Below, in pieces: positions 8,996-19,446 of a stretch of DNA of 64,000 nucleotides. The position numbers and the translations under genes are program-made. Position 1 is the first letter of the stretch. Every line of letters begins with the position of its first letter. Under the pieces are notes generated by a model that worked only from the letters and a program-made list of their open reading frames with translations, was not told the DNA's origin and did no database searches. This stretch comes from Methylobacterium phyllostachyos. GTDB taxonomy: Bacteria > Pseudomonadota > Alphaproteobacteria > Rhizobiales > Beijerinckiaceae. The stretch spans positions 1-64,000 of the forward strand of contig NZ_FNHS01000010.1 in NCBI RefSeq assembly GCF_900103445.1, in the 5' to 3' direction.

Positions 8996-9009
8996 TTATC
9001 GAGCGATAA
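8996..9009. promoter_or_regulatory. TTATCG-AG-CGATAA palindrome
   Basis: Perfect 6-bp arms with a 2-bp centre in the divergent region between the YeeE/YedE pair and the cysE side, about 10 bp past the EcfG-like -10 element. Its position suits an operator for a dimeric repressor. No regulator gene is adjacent, so the protein is unknown. Confidence 0.45.
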
Positions 9010-9181
9010 CAACGGCTTAGCGAAACACATGCTCTCCTTCGGGCAAGTCGCGAACGAAATCGTCTCCTCCGAAGGGGAAGAGGCGGAAAGCCTTTCCTGG
9101 GACGCGATGTCGTTCCGTCCCGCAGGAGCCGAGACAGGGAATCAGGCCCGGGCACCCGAACCCGGCAGCGAGGAGGACAGG

Positions 9182-9388
9182 ATGCCTGCAGAAGCGATCA
9201 GGCGGGGGGATCAAGTCGTGTTCGAGCGACTCGACCTCGCGGAAGCCCTCGGGATCTGGCGGAACGCCAGGGGCCGAATCGTCCGCATCCACGGTCGGAA
9301 CGGGCGCCCCGGCACCGTCGATGTCGCGTTCGAGGGCCATGCCATCCTGGAACGCTACCTGCCGGACCTGTTCCGGCGGGTGCATTGA
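9182..9388 (+). CDS. Small conserved-looking protein, function unknown
   Basis: A 68-residue soluble protein with a central GDQVVFERL strand and [26 protein letters not shown], a pattern suggesting a small beta-barrel (SH3- or KOW-like) fold. An upstream ATG at 9029 would give 119 residues, but the added part is low complexity and GAGGACAGG lies directly before 9182. It ends 13 bp before cysE, so it is probably co-transcribed with it. I do not recognise a family. Confidence 0.65.
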   Translation: MPAEAIRRGDQVVFERLDLAEALGIWRNARGRIVRIHGRNGRPGTVDVAFEGHAILERYLPDLFRRVH

Positions 9389-9401
9389 CCAGGATTTCCC
9401 T

Positions 9402-10247
9402 GTGACCGCCCGCGCTATCCTGCAACCGCCCCTGCGCGCGATCAGCCACAGCACCGAGGAGCCGGAGGTCTGGGCGGAGCTGCGCGCCGAGGCGGCGGCC
9501 GCGATGATCGAGGAACCGCTCTACGCGGGCCTGATCCAGGCGACGATCCTCGACCAGCGCAGCCTCGCCCAGGCGCTGGCCTATCGCCTTGCCCACCGGC
9601 TCGGCGACGGCGACCTCGCCCGCCTGTCGATGCGCGATCTCTGCCTCTCCGCCTTCGAGGCGGATTCCCGGGCCGGCGCCCATGCGGTGCGCGACCTCGT
9701 CGCCATCCGCGAGCGCGACCCGACCTGCCGGCGCTATCTCGATCCCTTCCTGTTCTACAAGGGCTTCGCCGCGCTGGAAGCCTATCGGGTCGGCCACTGG
9801 CTGTGGCACCAGGGCCGGGCGACCCTGGCGCTGCATGTCCAGAGCCGCATCTCCGAGGTGTTCGGCTGCGACATCCACCCGGCGGCCCGAATCGGCTCGG
9901 GCGTGTTCATCGACCACGCCACCGGGGTGGTGATCGGCGAGACCACGGTGGTGGCCGACGACGTGTCGATCCTCCAGTCGGTGACGCTCGGCGGCAACGG
10001 CAAGGAGAGCGGCGACCGGCATCCGAAGATCGAGCGCGGGGTGCTGCTCAGCGTCGGCGCGAAGGTGCTGGGCAATGTCCGCATCGGGGAGGGCGCCAAG
10101 ATCGCCGCCGCCGCGGTGGTGCTGTCCGACGTGCCGGCGCACACGACGGTGGCGGGCGTACCGGCCCGAGTCGTCTCGCGCCTGCGTGCGGAGGAGGCGC
10201 CGGCGCTCAGCATGGATCAGTCGTTCGGCTTCGGCGACGGGATCTGA
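9402..10247 (+). CDS. cysE: Serine O-acetyltransferase CysE
   Basis: A 281-residue enzyme that acetylates L-serine with acetyl-CoA to O-acetylserine, the acceptor for sulfide in cysteine synthesis. Seen: N-terminal helical SATase domain (EVWAELRAEAAAAMIEEPL, SFLFYKGF-like block DPFLFYKGFAALEAYRVGH), then the left-handed beta-helix hexapeptide domain with DIHPAARIGSGVFIDHATG and VTLGGNGKESGDRHPKI, which hold the catalytic Asp and His residues. The GTG at 9402 fits the family N-terminus. It lies upstream of the encapsulin/cysteine desulfurase genes; serine acetyltransferase genes are known neighbours of such encapsulins. Confidence 0.95.
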   Translation: MTARAILQPPLRAISHSTEEPEVWAELRAEAAAAMIEEPLYAGLIQATILDQRSLAQALAYRLAHRLGDGDLARLSMRDLCLSAFEADSRAGAHAVRDLVAIRERDPTCRRYLDPFLFYKGFAALEAYRVGHWLWHQGRATLALHVQSRISEVFGCDIHPAARIGSGVFIDHATGVVIGETTVVADDVSILQSVTLGGNGKESGDRHPKIERGVLLSVGAKVLGNVRIGEGAKIAAAAVVLSDVPAHTTVAGVPARVVSRLRAEEAPALSMDQSFGFGDGI

Positions 10248-10663
10248 GGTCGCCAGAAAAATCCTTCTTTTGAAACGTTGTCCTCAGGTTGCTCCGGCAC
10301 GAACCGGACGACAGGGAATGAATTTCTTTGCAATCCGATTTTTCCTCGACGGCATTCTCCGCCGCGCGAAAAACTGGGGTCATTCTCCCACGCAAGATGT
10401 CCAAATGAAAAATCTCTTCCGTTGACCGGCAGAGCTTCACGGCCTTACTCAAGCGTTGCTGGTTCGGCAGCGGGCCGAGTCAGTCAGACAGCGCCGCATC
10501 ATTTCAGGTGCGCGTAGAAACATTTGATCCATCGGCCCGGATCTGGCTCCAAAGCTGATCCGATCTTCATGACATCTTGCGCCCGGCCCGTTTCAGCGAC
10601 GGGACCGCCCGCCGATGCGCGGGCCGATGGGGCGTGCCCGCAACCAGACGGAGACGACGAACG
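10248..10663. other. 416-bp intergenic region upstream of the encapsulin genes
   Basis: More A+T-rich than its surroundings. I see no tRNA, strong hairpin or convincing gene. A 35-codon frame beginning at 10318 has its purine-rich site only one base from the ATG and no other support. The region presumably carries the promoter for the shell/cargo operon, but I could not assign a specific sigma-factor motif. Confidence 0.5.
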
Positions 10664-12041
10664 ATGAGCGGACCGGGTTTGAGCGTCAGCGCCACAGCGG
10701 CACGCAACCTTGCGACGGCAACCGTCACCTCTGTCCAGAACGCGGCCAACACGCCGCGCTGGCTCCTGCGGCTCCTGCCCTTCGTGGACGTGGCCGGCGG
10801 CGTCTACCGCGTCAACCGGCGGGCCGTCGTACTGGCAAAGCCCGGCCGGGTGGAACTCACCGCCGAGGGGACCGGCCGGGCGATCCGCCCCGGGTCGCTC
10901 CGGTCCGTGCCGCTGTTCAGCCGGCTGGGCGATGCCGAACTCGCGACGCTCGCGGGCAAGTTCAAGGAGAGCCGGCACCAGGCCGGCGCGGTGATCCGCG
11001 AGGAGGGCGCCACCGAGCGCGGCCTCACCGTGGTGGCCGACGGCACCGTCGAGCTGACCCTCTCAGGCCCCTACAAGGGTCGCCTGCGCCAGGGCCTGGC
11101 CACGAAGGGCGACTATTTCGGCGATGCTGGTCTCGCCGGTGAGACGGCCCCCGCCCCGGCCGTGAAGGCCCTGTCGGCGGTGACCCTCCTGACCCTCGAC
11201 GCCGCCGCGGCGGAGAGCGAGGAAATCCGCTCCAAGATCGCCCAGTATCAGGAGGAGCGCGACCGCCTGAAGGGCCACTCCAACGCCTACGGTGAGCAGG
11301 GTATAGAGCTCCTGGCGGTCCATACCGGCGAGCCGCGCCTGCCGACGACCTTCGTGGATTATGAGGTCGACCCGCGCGAGTACCACCTCTCGACCATCCA
11401 GACGATCCTCAACACCCATACCCGGGTCACGGATCTCTACTCCAACGAGATCGACCAGCTCCGCGAGCAGATCCGCCTCACGGTCGATGCCGTGAAGGAG
11501 CGCGAGGAGTGGGAGCTCTTGAACAACGCGCAGTTCGGCTTGCTGGGCGAGGTCGGCCCGCGCCAGCGCATCCCGACCCGGAGCGGCCCGCCCACCCCGG
11601 ACGACCTCGACGAGCTTCTGACCCTCGTCTGGAAGAAGCCCGCCTTCTTCGTGGCCCATCCCCGCGCCATCGCGGCCTTCGGCCGGGAAGCGACACGCCG
11701 GGGCGTCCCGCCGGTGGTGGTGCACCTGTTCGGCGCGCCGTTCATCACCTGGCGCGGCGTGCCGCTGGTGCCGAGCGACAAGCTGCCGATCGACATCGAC
11801 CCGGTGACCGGCGCCCAGACCACCTCGATCCTGCTGCTGCGCGTCGGCGAGGGCGAGCAGGGCGTGGTCGGCCTGCAGAAGTCGGGCGTGACCGGCGAGA
11901 TCGAGCCCGGCCTGTCGGTGCGCTACATGGGCACCAACGACCACTCCATCGCCTCGCACCTCGTGACCCGCTACTTCTCGGCCGCCGTGCTGGTCGAGGA
12001 CGCGATCGCCCGTCTCGATAACGTGCTGCTGGGCAACTACC

Positions 12042-12055
<14 letters not shown>
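10664..12055 (+). CDS. Family 2 encapsulin shell protein with cNMP-binding-like insertion (2B type)
   Basis: A 463-residue HK97-fold shell protein that assembles into a protein nanocompartment. Seen: N-terminal arm (1-75), a cyclic-nucleotide-binding-like domain at about residues 78-182 (SVPLFSRLGDAELATLAGKF ... GDYFGDAGLAGE), then the encapsulin core including ILNTHTRVTDLYSNEIDQL and the C-terminal HLVTRYFSAAVLVEDAIARL. The inserted domain marks the 2B subtype. In the phosphate-binding cassette the position of the canonical arginine reads as proline/alanine (ETAPAPAVKA), so nucleotide binding may be lost. The 3' end overlaps the cysteine desulfurase by 14 bp, which is cargo-like coupling. 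The start at 10664 excludes an Arg-rich upstream extension. Confidence 0.9.
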
Positions 12056-13985
<1,930 letters not shown>

Positions 13986-14010
13986 GTCGATCCCACCGGC
14001 CAGCTCGATC

Positions 14011-14049
14011 AGAGCCGTGCTCGATCCCAGCGCGATCGAGCACGGCTCT
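14011..14049. terminator. Shared hairpin between convergent genes
   Basis: AGAGCCGTGCTCGATC and its exact reverse complement form a 16-bp stem with a 7-nt loop between the cysteine desulfurase and the tetR-type gene. There is no long T tract, but the strength and the convergent position suit a bidirectional terminator. Confidence 0.75.
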
Positions 14050-14067
14050 GACGTTTCGGATGATCGT

Positions 14068-14721
14068 TCAGCCCCGAGCCCCATAGCGCGCGACGAACAC
14101 GGCCACGGCTTCCGTGACATGTCGCTCGATCTGCGCCGGGGTGATGGCGAAGGCGTGGGGCGTGAACAGCATCAGCGGAACGAACTTGCCCATGATGCTG
14201 CCCGTGAAGATCTCGGCCGCCCGCTCCGGGTCGTCGCCGGTGAACTCGCCGCGCGCCCGCGCCTCCGCGAGGTAGCCGGTGAGCTTCTGCAGAGTGCGGC
14301 CCGGCGCCATCGCGTAGAAGGCTTCGCCAAGCGCCGGATGCCTGTGGGTCTCGTTCACGATCATGCGAGCGAGCGCCACCACGGTCGGGCTACACATGCA
14401 GTCCAGAAGTGCAATGCCGACCGATCGCAAGACGATCGGAATGGGTCCTTCGCTGGCGAGGTTTGCGTCGAGCACTTGCCGGACTTCGTTATTTCGGGCG
14501 TTCACGACTTCGATGAACAGATCTTCCTTACTGCCGAAGTGGCGGTAGAGCGTTTCCTTGGATGACCCGGCCGCCAGGGCGACCATCTGCATCGTTGTCT
14601 CAGCGAAGCCGTGCTGCAGGAATACCTGTTCGGCCGCCCGGGCGATCTCCGCGCGGCGTCGCGCGCCCCGCGGGATCGGCCCCCGTGCGGCCCTCCGGTC
14701 GATCTCCGCGGCGCTTGACAT
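14068..14721 (-). CDS. TetR/AcrR-family transcriptional regulator
   Basis: A 217-residue repressor. The N-terminal helix-turn-helix is clear: IARAAEQVFLQHGFAETTMQ followed by VALAAGSSKETLYRHFGSKE. The C-terminal ligand domain contains HPALGEAFY and a hydrophobic tail typical of AcrR-C-like regulators. It is transcribed divergently from an EmrAB/NodT exporter, 126 bp apart, and is the obvious candidate regulator of that exporter. The start codon at 14721 leaves a short basic N-terminal arm. The effector is unknown. Confidence 0.92.
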   Translation of the reverse strand: MSSAAEIDRRAARGPIPRGARRRAEIARAAEQVFLQHGFAETTMQMVALAAGSSKETLYRHFGSKEDLFIEVVNARNNEVRQVLDANLASEGPIPIVLRSVGIALLDCMCSPTVVALARMIVNETHRHPALGEAFYAMAPGRTLQKLTGYLAEARARGEFTGDDPERAAEIFTGSIMGKFVPLMLFTPHAFAITPAQIERHVTEAVAVFVARYGARG

Positions 14722-14743
14722 CGATCCGCACACCCCCGCACAT

Positions 14744-14761
14744 CCGAACTGCTGGGTTCGG
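14744..14761. promoter_or_regulatory. Candidate TetR operator
   Basis: CCGAAC-N6-GTTCGG is a perfect inverted repeat in the short region between the tetR-type gene and the exporter operon. The location fits autoregulation plus exporter control; the sequence match to a particular TetR protein is not established. Confidence 0.4.
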
Positions 14762-14847
14762 TTATGTCGATCGTACCTTAGGCAAGCAAGCCGGGTGATC
14801 GCGTGTTCCCGCCGGTTGCGCGGTCGATAGGGTTGCGAAGCCGATTG

Positions 14848-16242
14848 ATGACCGACGATGATGGGGACAGCCGGTCGCGCCCCCGTGGCCGCCCGCGCGA
14901 CCGCCGCGACTACATCGATCTCGGCTCCGAAGCCGACGACCAGGGACGCCGTGCGGCGCGCGCCTCCGGTTTCGCTGCGCGGCGGGATGATCCCGGATCG
15001 CGCGAGCACCGCTCCGCCGGCTTCCGGGATGAGGCCCGGGATGAAGCCGAGCACGACCGGCGTGGGCGCCGGCAACAGGACGAGCCCCGTCAGAGCGGGG
15101 GATCGGACAATCGGACCGGACAGGACGACGAGACCGGGGGCACGGACAGGGATCGGAGCAGCAAGGGGCAGGGCGACGATCAGGACGAAGGCGCCACGCG
15201 GCGCAGCAAGCGCCGCCCCCTCGTCATCGGTATCGCCGCGCTCGTGCTCCTGCTGATGATCGGCGGGGGCCTCTACTTTTGGCTGACGACCCGGGGCAAG
15301 GCCTCGACCGACGACGCCTATACCGACGGCAACATCGTCAGCATCGCGCCCCAGGTGGCCGGGCAGGTGATCACCCTCGACGTGACCGACAACCAGTTCG
15401 TCCACAAGGGCGACCCGCTGTTCCACATCGACCCCCGGCAATACGTCTACCGGCAGGAGCAGGCCCAGGGTCAGCTCGATGCGAACACGGCGCAGATCGC
15501 CAACCAGAAGCTCGGCGTCGAGATCGCTAGGAAGAACTTCCCGGCCGCCCTCGCGCTCGCGCAGGCGAACCTCGCCTCGGCCAAGGCCAACCTCGCCCTG
15601 CAGCAGGCGAATTACGACCGGCAGAAAAGCCTGCCGAAGCTCGCCACCACCCAGCAGGACGTGGATACGACGGCGGCGAACTACCAGCAGGCGAAGGCGC
15701 AGGTCGAGCAGGCCGAGGCCCGGGTCACCCAGGCGATGCCGGTCCAGCAGAATATCGGCCAGTCGCAGCAGCAGGTGGACCAGCTCCAGGGGCAGGCCGA
15801 GCAGGCCAAGGGCCAGCTCGACCAAGCCATCCTCAACGTCGAGTGGAGCGTGGTCCGCGCGCCCCAGGACGGCTGGGTGACGAAGCGCAACGTCAATGCC
15901 GGCGATTATCTGACCGCGGGCCAGCAGGTCATGTCGCTGGTCACCACCGATGTCTGGGTCACGGCCAACTACAAGGAGACCGAGCTCGACGGGATGCACC
16001 CCGGCCAGCCGGTCACCATCACGGTGGATGCCTATCCGAACCTCGACCTGCATGGGCACGTCGATTCGCTCCAGCGCGGCTCGGGCTCGAAATTCTCCGC
16101 CTTCCCGGCCGAGAACGCGACCGGCAACTTCATCAAGATCGTCCAGCGGGTGCCGGTGAAGATCGTGATCGATTCCGGGCTGAAGAAGGACGAGCCGCTG
16201 CCGCTGGGCATCAGCGTCGAGCCGACGGTGATGCTGAAATGA
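14848..16242 (+). CDS. EmrA/HlyD-family membrane fusion protein
   Basis: A 464-residue periplasmic adaptor of a tripartite multidrug exporter. It has an unusually long, highly charged cytoplasmic N-terminus (about 130 residues rich in Arg, Asp and Gly), one membrane helix (LVIGIAALVLLLMIGGGLYF), then a biotinyl-lipoyl-like strand (VDDAY-type STDDAYTDGNIVSIAPQVAG), a long Gln/Ala-rich coiled coil and a beta-barrel (VVRAPQDGWVTKRNVNAGDY). It overlaps the MFS gene by ATGA. An upstream ATG at 14803 exists; 14848 was preferred because it directly starts the acidic N-terminus. The charged tail is not usual for EmrA and may be disordered. Confidence 0.9.
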   Translation: MTDDDGDSRSRPRGRPRDRRDYIDLGSEADDQGRRAARASGFAARRDDPGSREHRSAGFRDEARDEAEHDRRGRRQQDEPRQSGGSDNRTGQDDETGGTDRDRSSKGQGDDQDEGATRRSKRRPLVIGIAALVLLLMIGGGLYFWLTTRGKASTDDAYTDGNIVSIAPQVAGQVITLDVTDNQFVHKGDPLFHIDPRQYVYRQEQAQGQLDANTAQIANQKLGVEIARKNFPAALALAQANLASAKANLALQQANYDRQKSLPKLATTQQDVDTTAANYQQAKAQVEQAEARVTQAMPVQQNIGQSQQQVDQLQGQAEQAKGQLDQAILNVEWSVVRAPQDGWVTKRNVNAGDYLTAGQQVMSLVTTDVWVTANYKETELDGMHPGQPVTITVDAYPNLDLHGHVDSLQRGSGSKFSAFPAENATGNFIKIVQRVPVKIVIDSGLKKDEPLPLGISVEPTVMLK

Positions 16243-17813
16243 GCGGCGATCCGAATGCGGGCTGGAAGCCGGCCTACAATCCCTGGCTGATCGCCGTGAC
16301 GGTGACGCTCGCGGCCTTCATGGAGATCCTCGACACCACGATCGTCAACGTCGCGCTGCCCTATATTGCCGGCTCGCTCGCTGCCTCCGGCGACGAGGCG
16401 ACCTACACGCTCACCGCCTATCTCGTCGCCAACGGCATCGTGCTCACCATCGCGGGCTGGCTCTCCGACACGATCGGGCGCAAGCGCTACTTCCTGATCT
16501 GCATCGCGATGTTCACGGTGTCGTCGTTCCTGTGCGGCATCTCGCAGAGCCTTGGGCAGATCATCGTGTTCCGCCTGATGCAGGGCTTCTTCGGCGGCGG
16601 CCTGCAGCCGAGCCAGCAGGCGATCATCCTCGACACCTTTCCGCCGGCCAAGCGCGGGGCGGCCTTCGGCGTGACCGCGGTGGCGACCGTGGTGGCGCCG
16701 GTGCTCGGGCCGACGCTGGGCGGCTACCTGATCGAGCACCTCGACTGGCGCTGGATCTTCTTCGTCAACGTGCCCGTCGGGATCCTGGCGGTGATCGCCA
16801 ACGGCATCCTGGTGCAGGATCCGCCCTCCGAGCAGGAAAAGCGCAAGACCAAGCGCGGCATCGACTATATCGGCCTGTCGCTGATCGTGATCGGCATCGG
16901 CTGCCTGCAGATCGTGTTCGACCGCGGCGAGGACGACGCGTGGCTCAGCTCGCCGTTCATCCGGCTCATGGCGACGATCGGCTTCCTCGGCGTGTTCGGG
17001 GCGATCTGCTGGCTGCTGACGGCGAAGAAGCCGATCATCGACCTCGACGTGTTCAAGGACAAGAACTTCGCCATGGGCTGCGTGCTCATCGGCGCCATGG
17101 GCTTCGCGCTCTACGCCAGCGCGGTGATCATTCCGCAATTCGCCCAGAACGTGCTCGGCTACACCGCGCTGAAATCCGGCCTGATCCTGTCGCCGGGCGG
17201 GATCGTGGTGATCATCCTGATCCCGATCGTCGGCCAGATCATGAAGGTCGTGCAGACACGCTTCATCGTCATGTTCGGCTTCGTCCTGATGGCCGGAGCC
17301 CTGTTCTATTCGAGCGGGCTCGCCCCCGACATCGACTTCAAGACCCTGGTGCTGATGCGCTCCCTCCAGACCGCGGCGCTCGGCTTCCTGTTCGTGCCGA
17401 TCTCGACCATCGCCTACCTGACCCTGCCGCAGAAGTATCGCAGCGACGGCGCGGCCCTGTTCTCGATGTTCCGCAACGTGTTCGGCTCGCTGGGGATCTC
17501 GCTCTCGACCGCGGCCGTCACCGAGCGGACCCAGGCCGATCAGGCGCACCTGTCCGGGTTCATGACGCCGCTGCGCTACGGCTACAACACGCTGATCCAG
17601 GAGAGCGAGCACACCCTCCGCTCGCTCGGCCGCGCGGCGTCCGTGGTGCATCAGCAGGCGGTGGCGCACACCTACCAGACCTACATGAAGCAGGCGCAGG
17701 TGTTGGCCTACAGCAACGTCTTCCAATACACGGCCGTCGTCGCCCTGATGGTCGTGCCGCTCTGCTTCCTGATCTCGGGCAAGACCGCGCAGGGCGGTGG
17801 GGGCGGACACTGA
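16239..17813 (+). CDS. DHA2-family MFS drug transporter (EmrB-like)
   Basis: A 524-residue inner-membrane proton antiporter with about 14 transmembrane helices. Family motifs: LDTTIVNVALPYIAGSL in helix 1 (DHA2 motif D1), GWLSDTIGRKRYF (motif A) and GPTLGGYLIEHLDWRWIFFVN (motif C). It works with the EmrA-like adaptor and the NodT-like outer-membrane channel encoded on either side to move drugs across both membranes. Start overlaps the adaptor stop, and the next gene starts 1 bp after its stop. Confidence 0.95.
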   Translation: MSGDPNAGWKPAYNPWLIAVTVTLAAFMEILDTTIVNVALPYIAGSLAASGDEATYTLTAYLVANGIVLTIAGWLSDTIGRKRYFLICIAMFTVSSFLCGISQSLGQIIVFRLMQGFFGGGLQPSQQAIILDTFPPAKRGAAFGVTAVATVVAPVLGPTLGGYLIEHLDWRWIFFVNVPVGILAVIANGILVQDPPSEQEKRKTKRGIDYIGLSLIVIGIGCLQIVFDRGEDDAWLSSPFIRLMATIGFLGVFGAICWLLTAKKPIIDLDVFKDKNFAMGCVLIGAMGFALYASAVIIPQFAQNVLGYTALKSGLILSPGGIVVIILIPIVGQIMKVVQTRFIVMFGFVLMAGALFYSSGLAPDIDFKTLVLMRSLQTAALGFLFVPISTIAYLTLPQKYRSDGAALFSMFRNVFGSLGISLSTAAVTERTQADQAHLSGFMTPLRYGYNTLIQESEHTLRSLGRAASVVHQQAVAHTYQTYMKQAQVLAYSNVFQYTAVVALMVVPLCFLISGKTAQGGGGGH

Positions 17814-17814
17814 C

Positions 17815-19428
17815 ATGGCCTCCCGCATCCTCATCCCGTGGCTGCGCGGCGGCGCGGCGCTCGCCCTCGGCGGATTGGCGGCCTGTACGGTCGGCCCGAA
17901 CTTCCTGCCGCCGGCCGCGCCGCTCACGGAGGCGAGCGACTATCTCGATACCGGCCTGCCGGCCCGGACCCCGCTGCCGCTGCTTTCCCGCACCAGCGCG
18001 GAGGAGCCGGCAGTGGCGTGGTGGCTCGCCTTCCGCGATCCGATCCTGGCGGCCCTCGAAGAACGTGTCGCCGCGCAGAATCTCGACGTGCAGACCGCTA
18101 CGGCCCGCCTGTTCCAGAGCCGGGCCCAGCTCGGCACCGCGGCCGCCGCGGGGCTGCCGACCCTCAACGGCCAGGGCAGCGCCTACCGGGAGCAATTCAG
18201 CAAGAACGGCACGATCGGCCTCCTGTCGAACTCCCTCGGCAGCCTCACCGGCGGCGGCAGTTCCACCGCATCCAGCGGCAACCTGACGGCACCGCTGACC
18301 AACGGCTTCGAGAGCTACACGCTGGGCTTCGACGCCTCCTGGGAGCTCGACCTCTGGGGCAAGGTCCGTCGCTCCGTCGAATCCGCCCAGGCGCAGGCCG
18401 ATGCCGCCGCGGAGCAGCGGCGCGACGCGCTGGTCTCGAGCCAGGCGGAACTCGCGCGCGACTACGTGCAATTGCGCGGGACCCAGGAGCAGATCCGGAT
18501 CGACCTCGCCAACATCAAGGTCAACGAGCAGATCCTCGACGTCGTGCGGATCCGCCAGCAGCGGGGGCTCGTCACCGGCCTCGACACGGCGAATGCCGCC
18601 CAGCAGGTCGAGGCGATCAAGGCGCAGCTGCCGCAGCTCCAGCAGCAGGAGATCCAGCAGATCAACGCCATCGCGCTGCTGCTGGGCGAGCCGCCGCTCG
18701 CGCTGTCGCAGGATCTGGTGACCGGCCGATCGATCCCGCCGGTGCCACCGCGGATCCCCGTGGGCGTCCCGTCGACCCTGGTACTGCGCCGCCCCGACAT
18801 CCGGCGGGCCGAGGCCAATCTGCACGCTGCGGTGGCGGAGATCGGGGTTGCCGAGGCGCAGTTCTTCCCGTCCGTGACGCTCACGGCGAGCCCGGTCGTC
18901 AACGCCATCGACCCGGCCAAGATCTTCCGGGGCTCGTCCCTGCAATACATGAATATCGGGCCGTCGATCTCGATCCCGCTGTTCGAGGGCGGCCGGCTGA
19001 AGTCGAACCTCGTGCTCCAGCGGGCCCGCCAGCAGGAGGCCGCGATCGCCTACCAGAAGGCGGTGCTCCAGGGCTGGCACGACGTGGTCAACGCCCTGGC
19101 CGCACTCAAGGGCGACGAGGGCCGCCGGGCGCGGCTCGCCCGGCAGGTGGCCGATGCCCGACAGGCGCTTTCGCTGTCGCGGGCGCGCTACACGCAGGGC
19201 GTCGAGATCTTCACCACCGTCCTCCAGGCCTCGCAGACGGTGCTGCAGGCCGAGACCAACCTCGTCCAGGCGACGGCGGCGATCTCGACCGACTTCGTGG
19301 CCCTGTCGAAGGCCCTGGGCGGCGGCTGGGAGACGACCTTCCCGGCCGGCCCGACGCCGGCCCTCGACCTGTCGCGGGTGTCGATCCCGGCCGCCGACCT
19401 CACGCATGCGGGGGGTGGGACGCCCTGA
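17815..19428 (+). CDS. NodT-family outer-membrane efflux lipoprotein
   Basis: A 537-residue TolC-like channel. A lipobox (LGGLAAC) at the end of the signal peptide predicts a lipidated Cys, followed by TVGPNF, the usual NodT start. The body has two repeated helical-barrel halves, with YTLGFDASWELDLWGKVRR and GPSISIPLFEGGRLKSNL being classic landmarks. It completes the EmrAB-type tripartite exporter in the same operon. The start at 17815 gives the correct lipoprotein signal; an upstream in-frame ATG at 17797 would add six residues. Confidence 0.93.
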   Translation: MASRILIPWLRGGAALALGGLAACTVGPNFLPPAAPLTEASDYLDTGLPARTPLPLLSRTSAEEPAVAWWLAFRDPILAALEERVAAQNLDVQTATARLFQSRAQLGTAAAAGLPTLNGQGSAYREQFSKNGTIGLLSNSLGSLTGGGSSTASSGNLTAPLTNGFESYTLGFDASWELDLWGKVRRSVESAQAQADAAAEQRRDALVSSQAELARDYVQLRGTQEQIRIDLANIKVNEQILDVVRIRQQRGLVTGLDTANAAQQVEAIKAQLPQLQQQEIQQINAIALLLGEPPLALSQDLVTGRSIPPVPPRIPVGVPSTLVLRRPDIRRAEANLHAAVAEIGVAEAQFFPSVTLTASPVVNAIDPAKIFRGSSLQYMNIGPSISIPLFEGGRLKSNLVLQRARQQEAAIAYQKAVLQGWHDVVNALAALKGDEGRRARLARQVADARQALSLSRARYTQGVEIFTTVLQASQTVLQAETNLVQATAAISTDFVALSKALGGGWETTFPAGPTPALDLSRVSIPAADLTHAGGGTP

Positions 19429-19446
19429 CGGGCGCCTGGACGGGTC

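Noticed and set aside
9029..9181. Longer start for the 68-residue gene
   Set aside because: Added residues are low complexity and the best ribosome site is directly before 9182.
10318..10425. 35-codon frame starting MNFFAIRFFLDG upstream of the encapsulin
   Set aside because: Purine run is one base from the ATG, no conserved features, and several overlapping frames are equally open.
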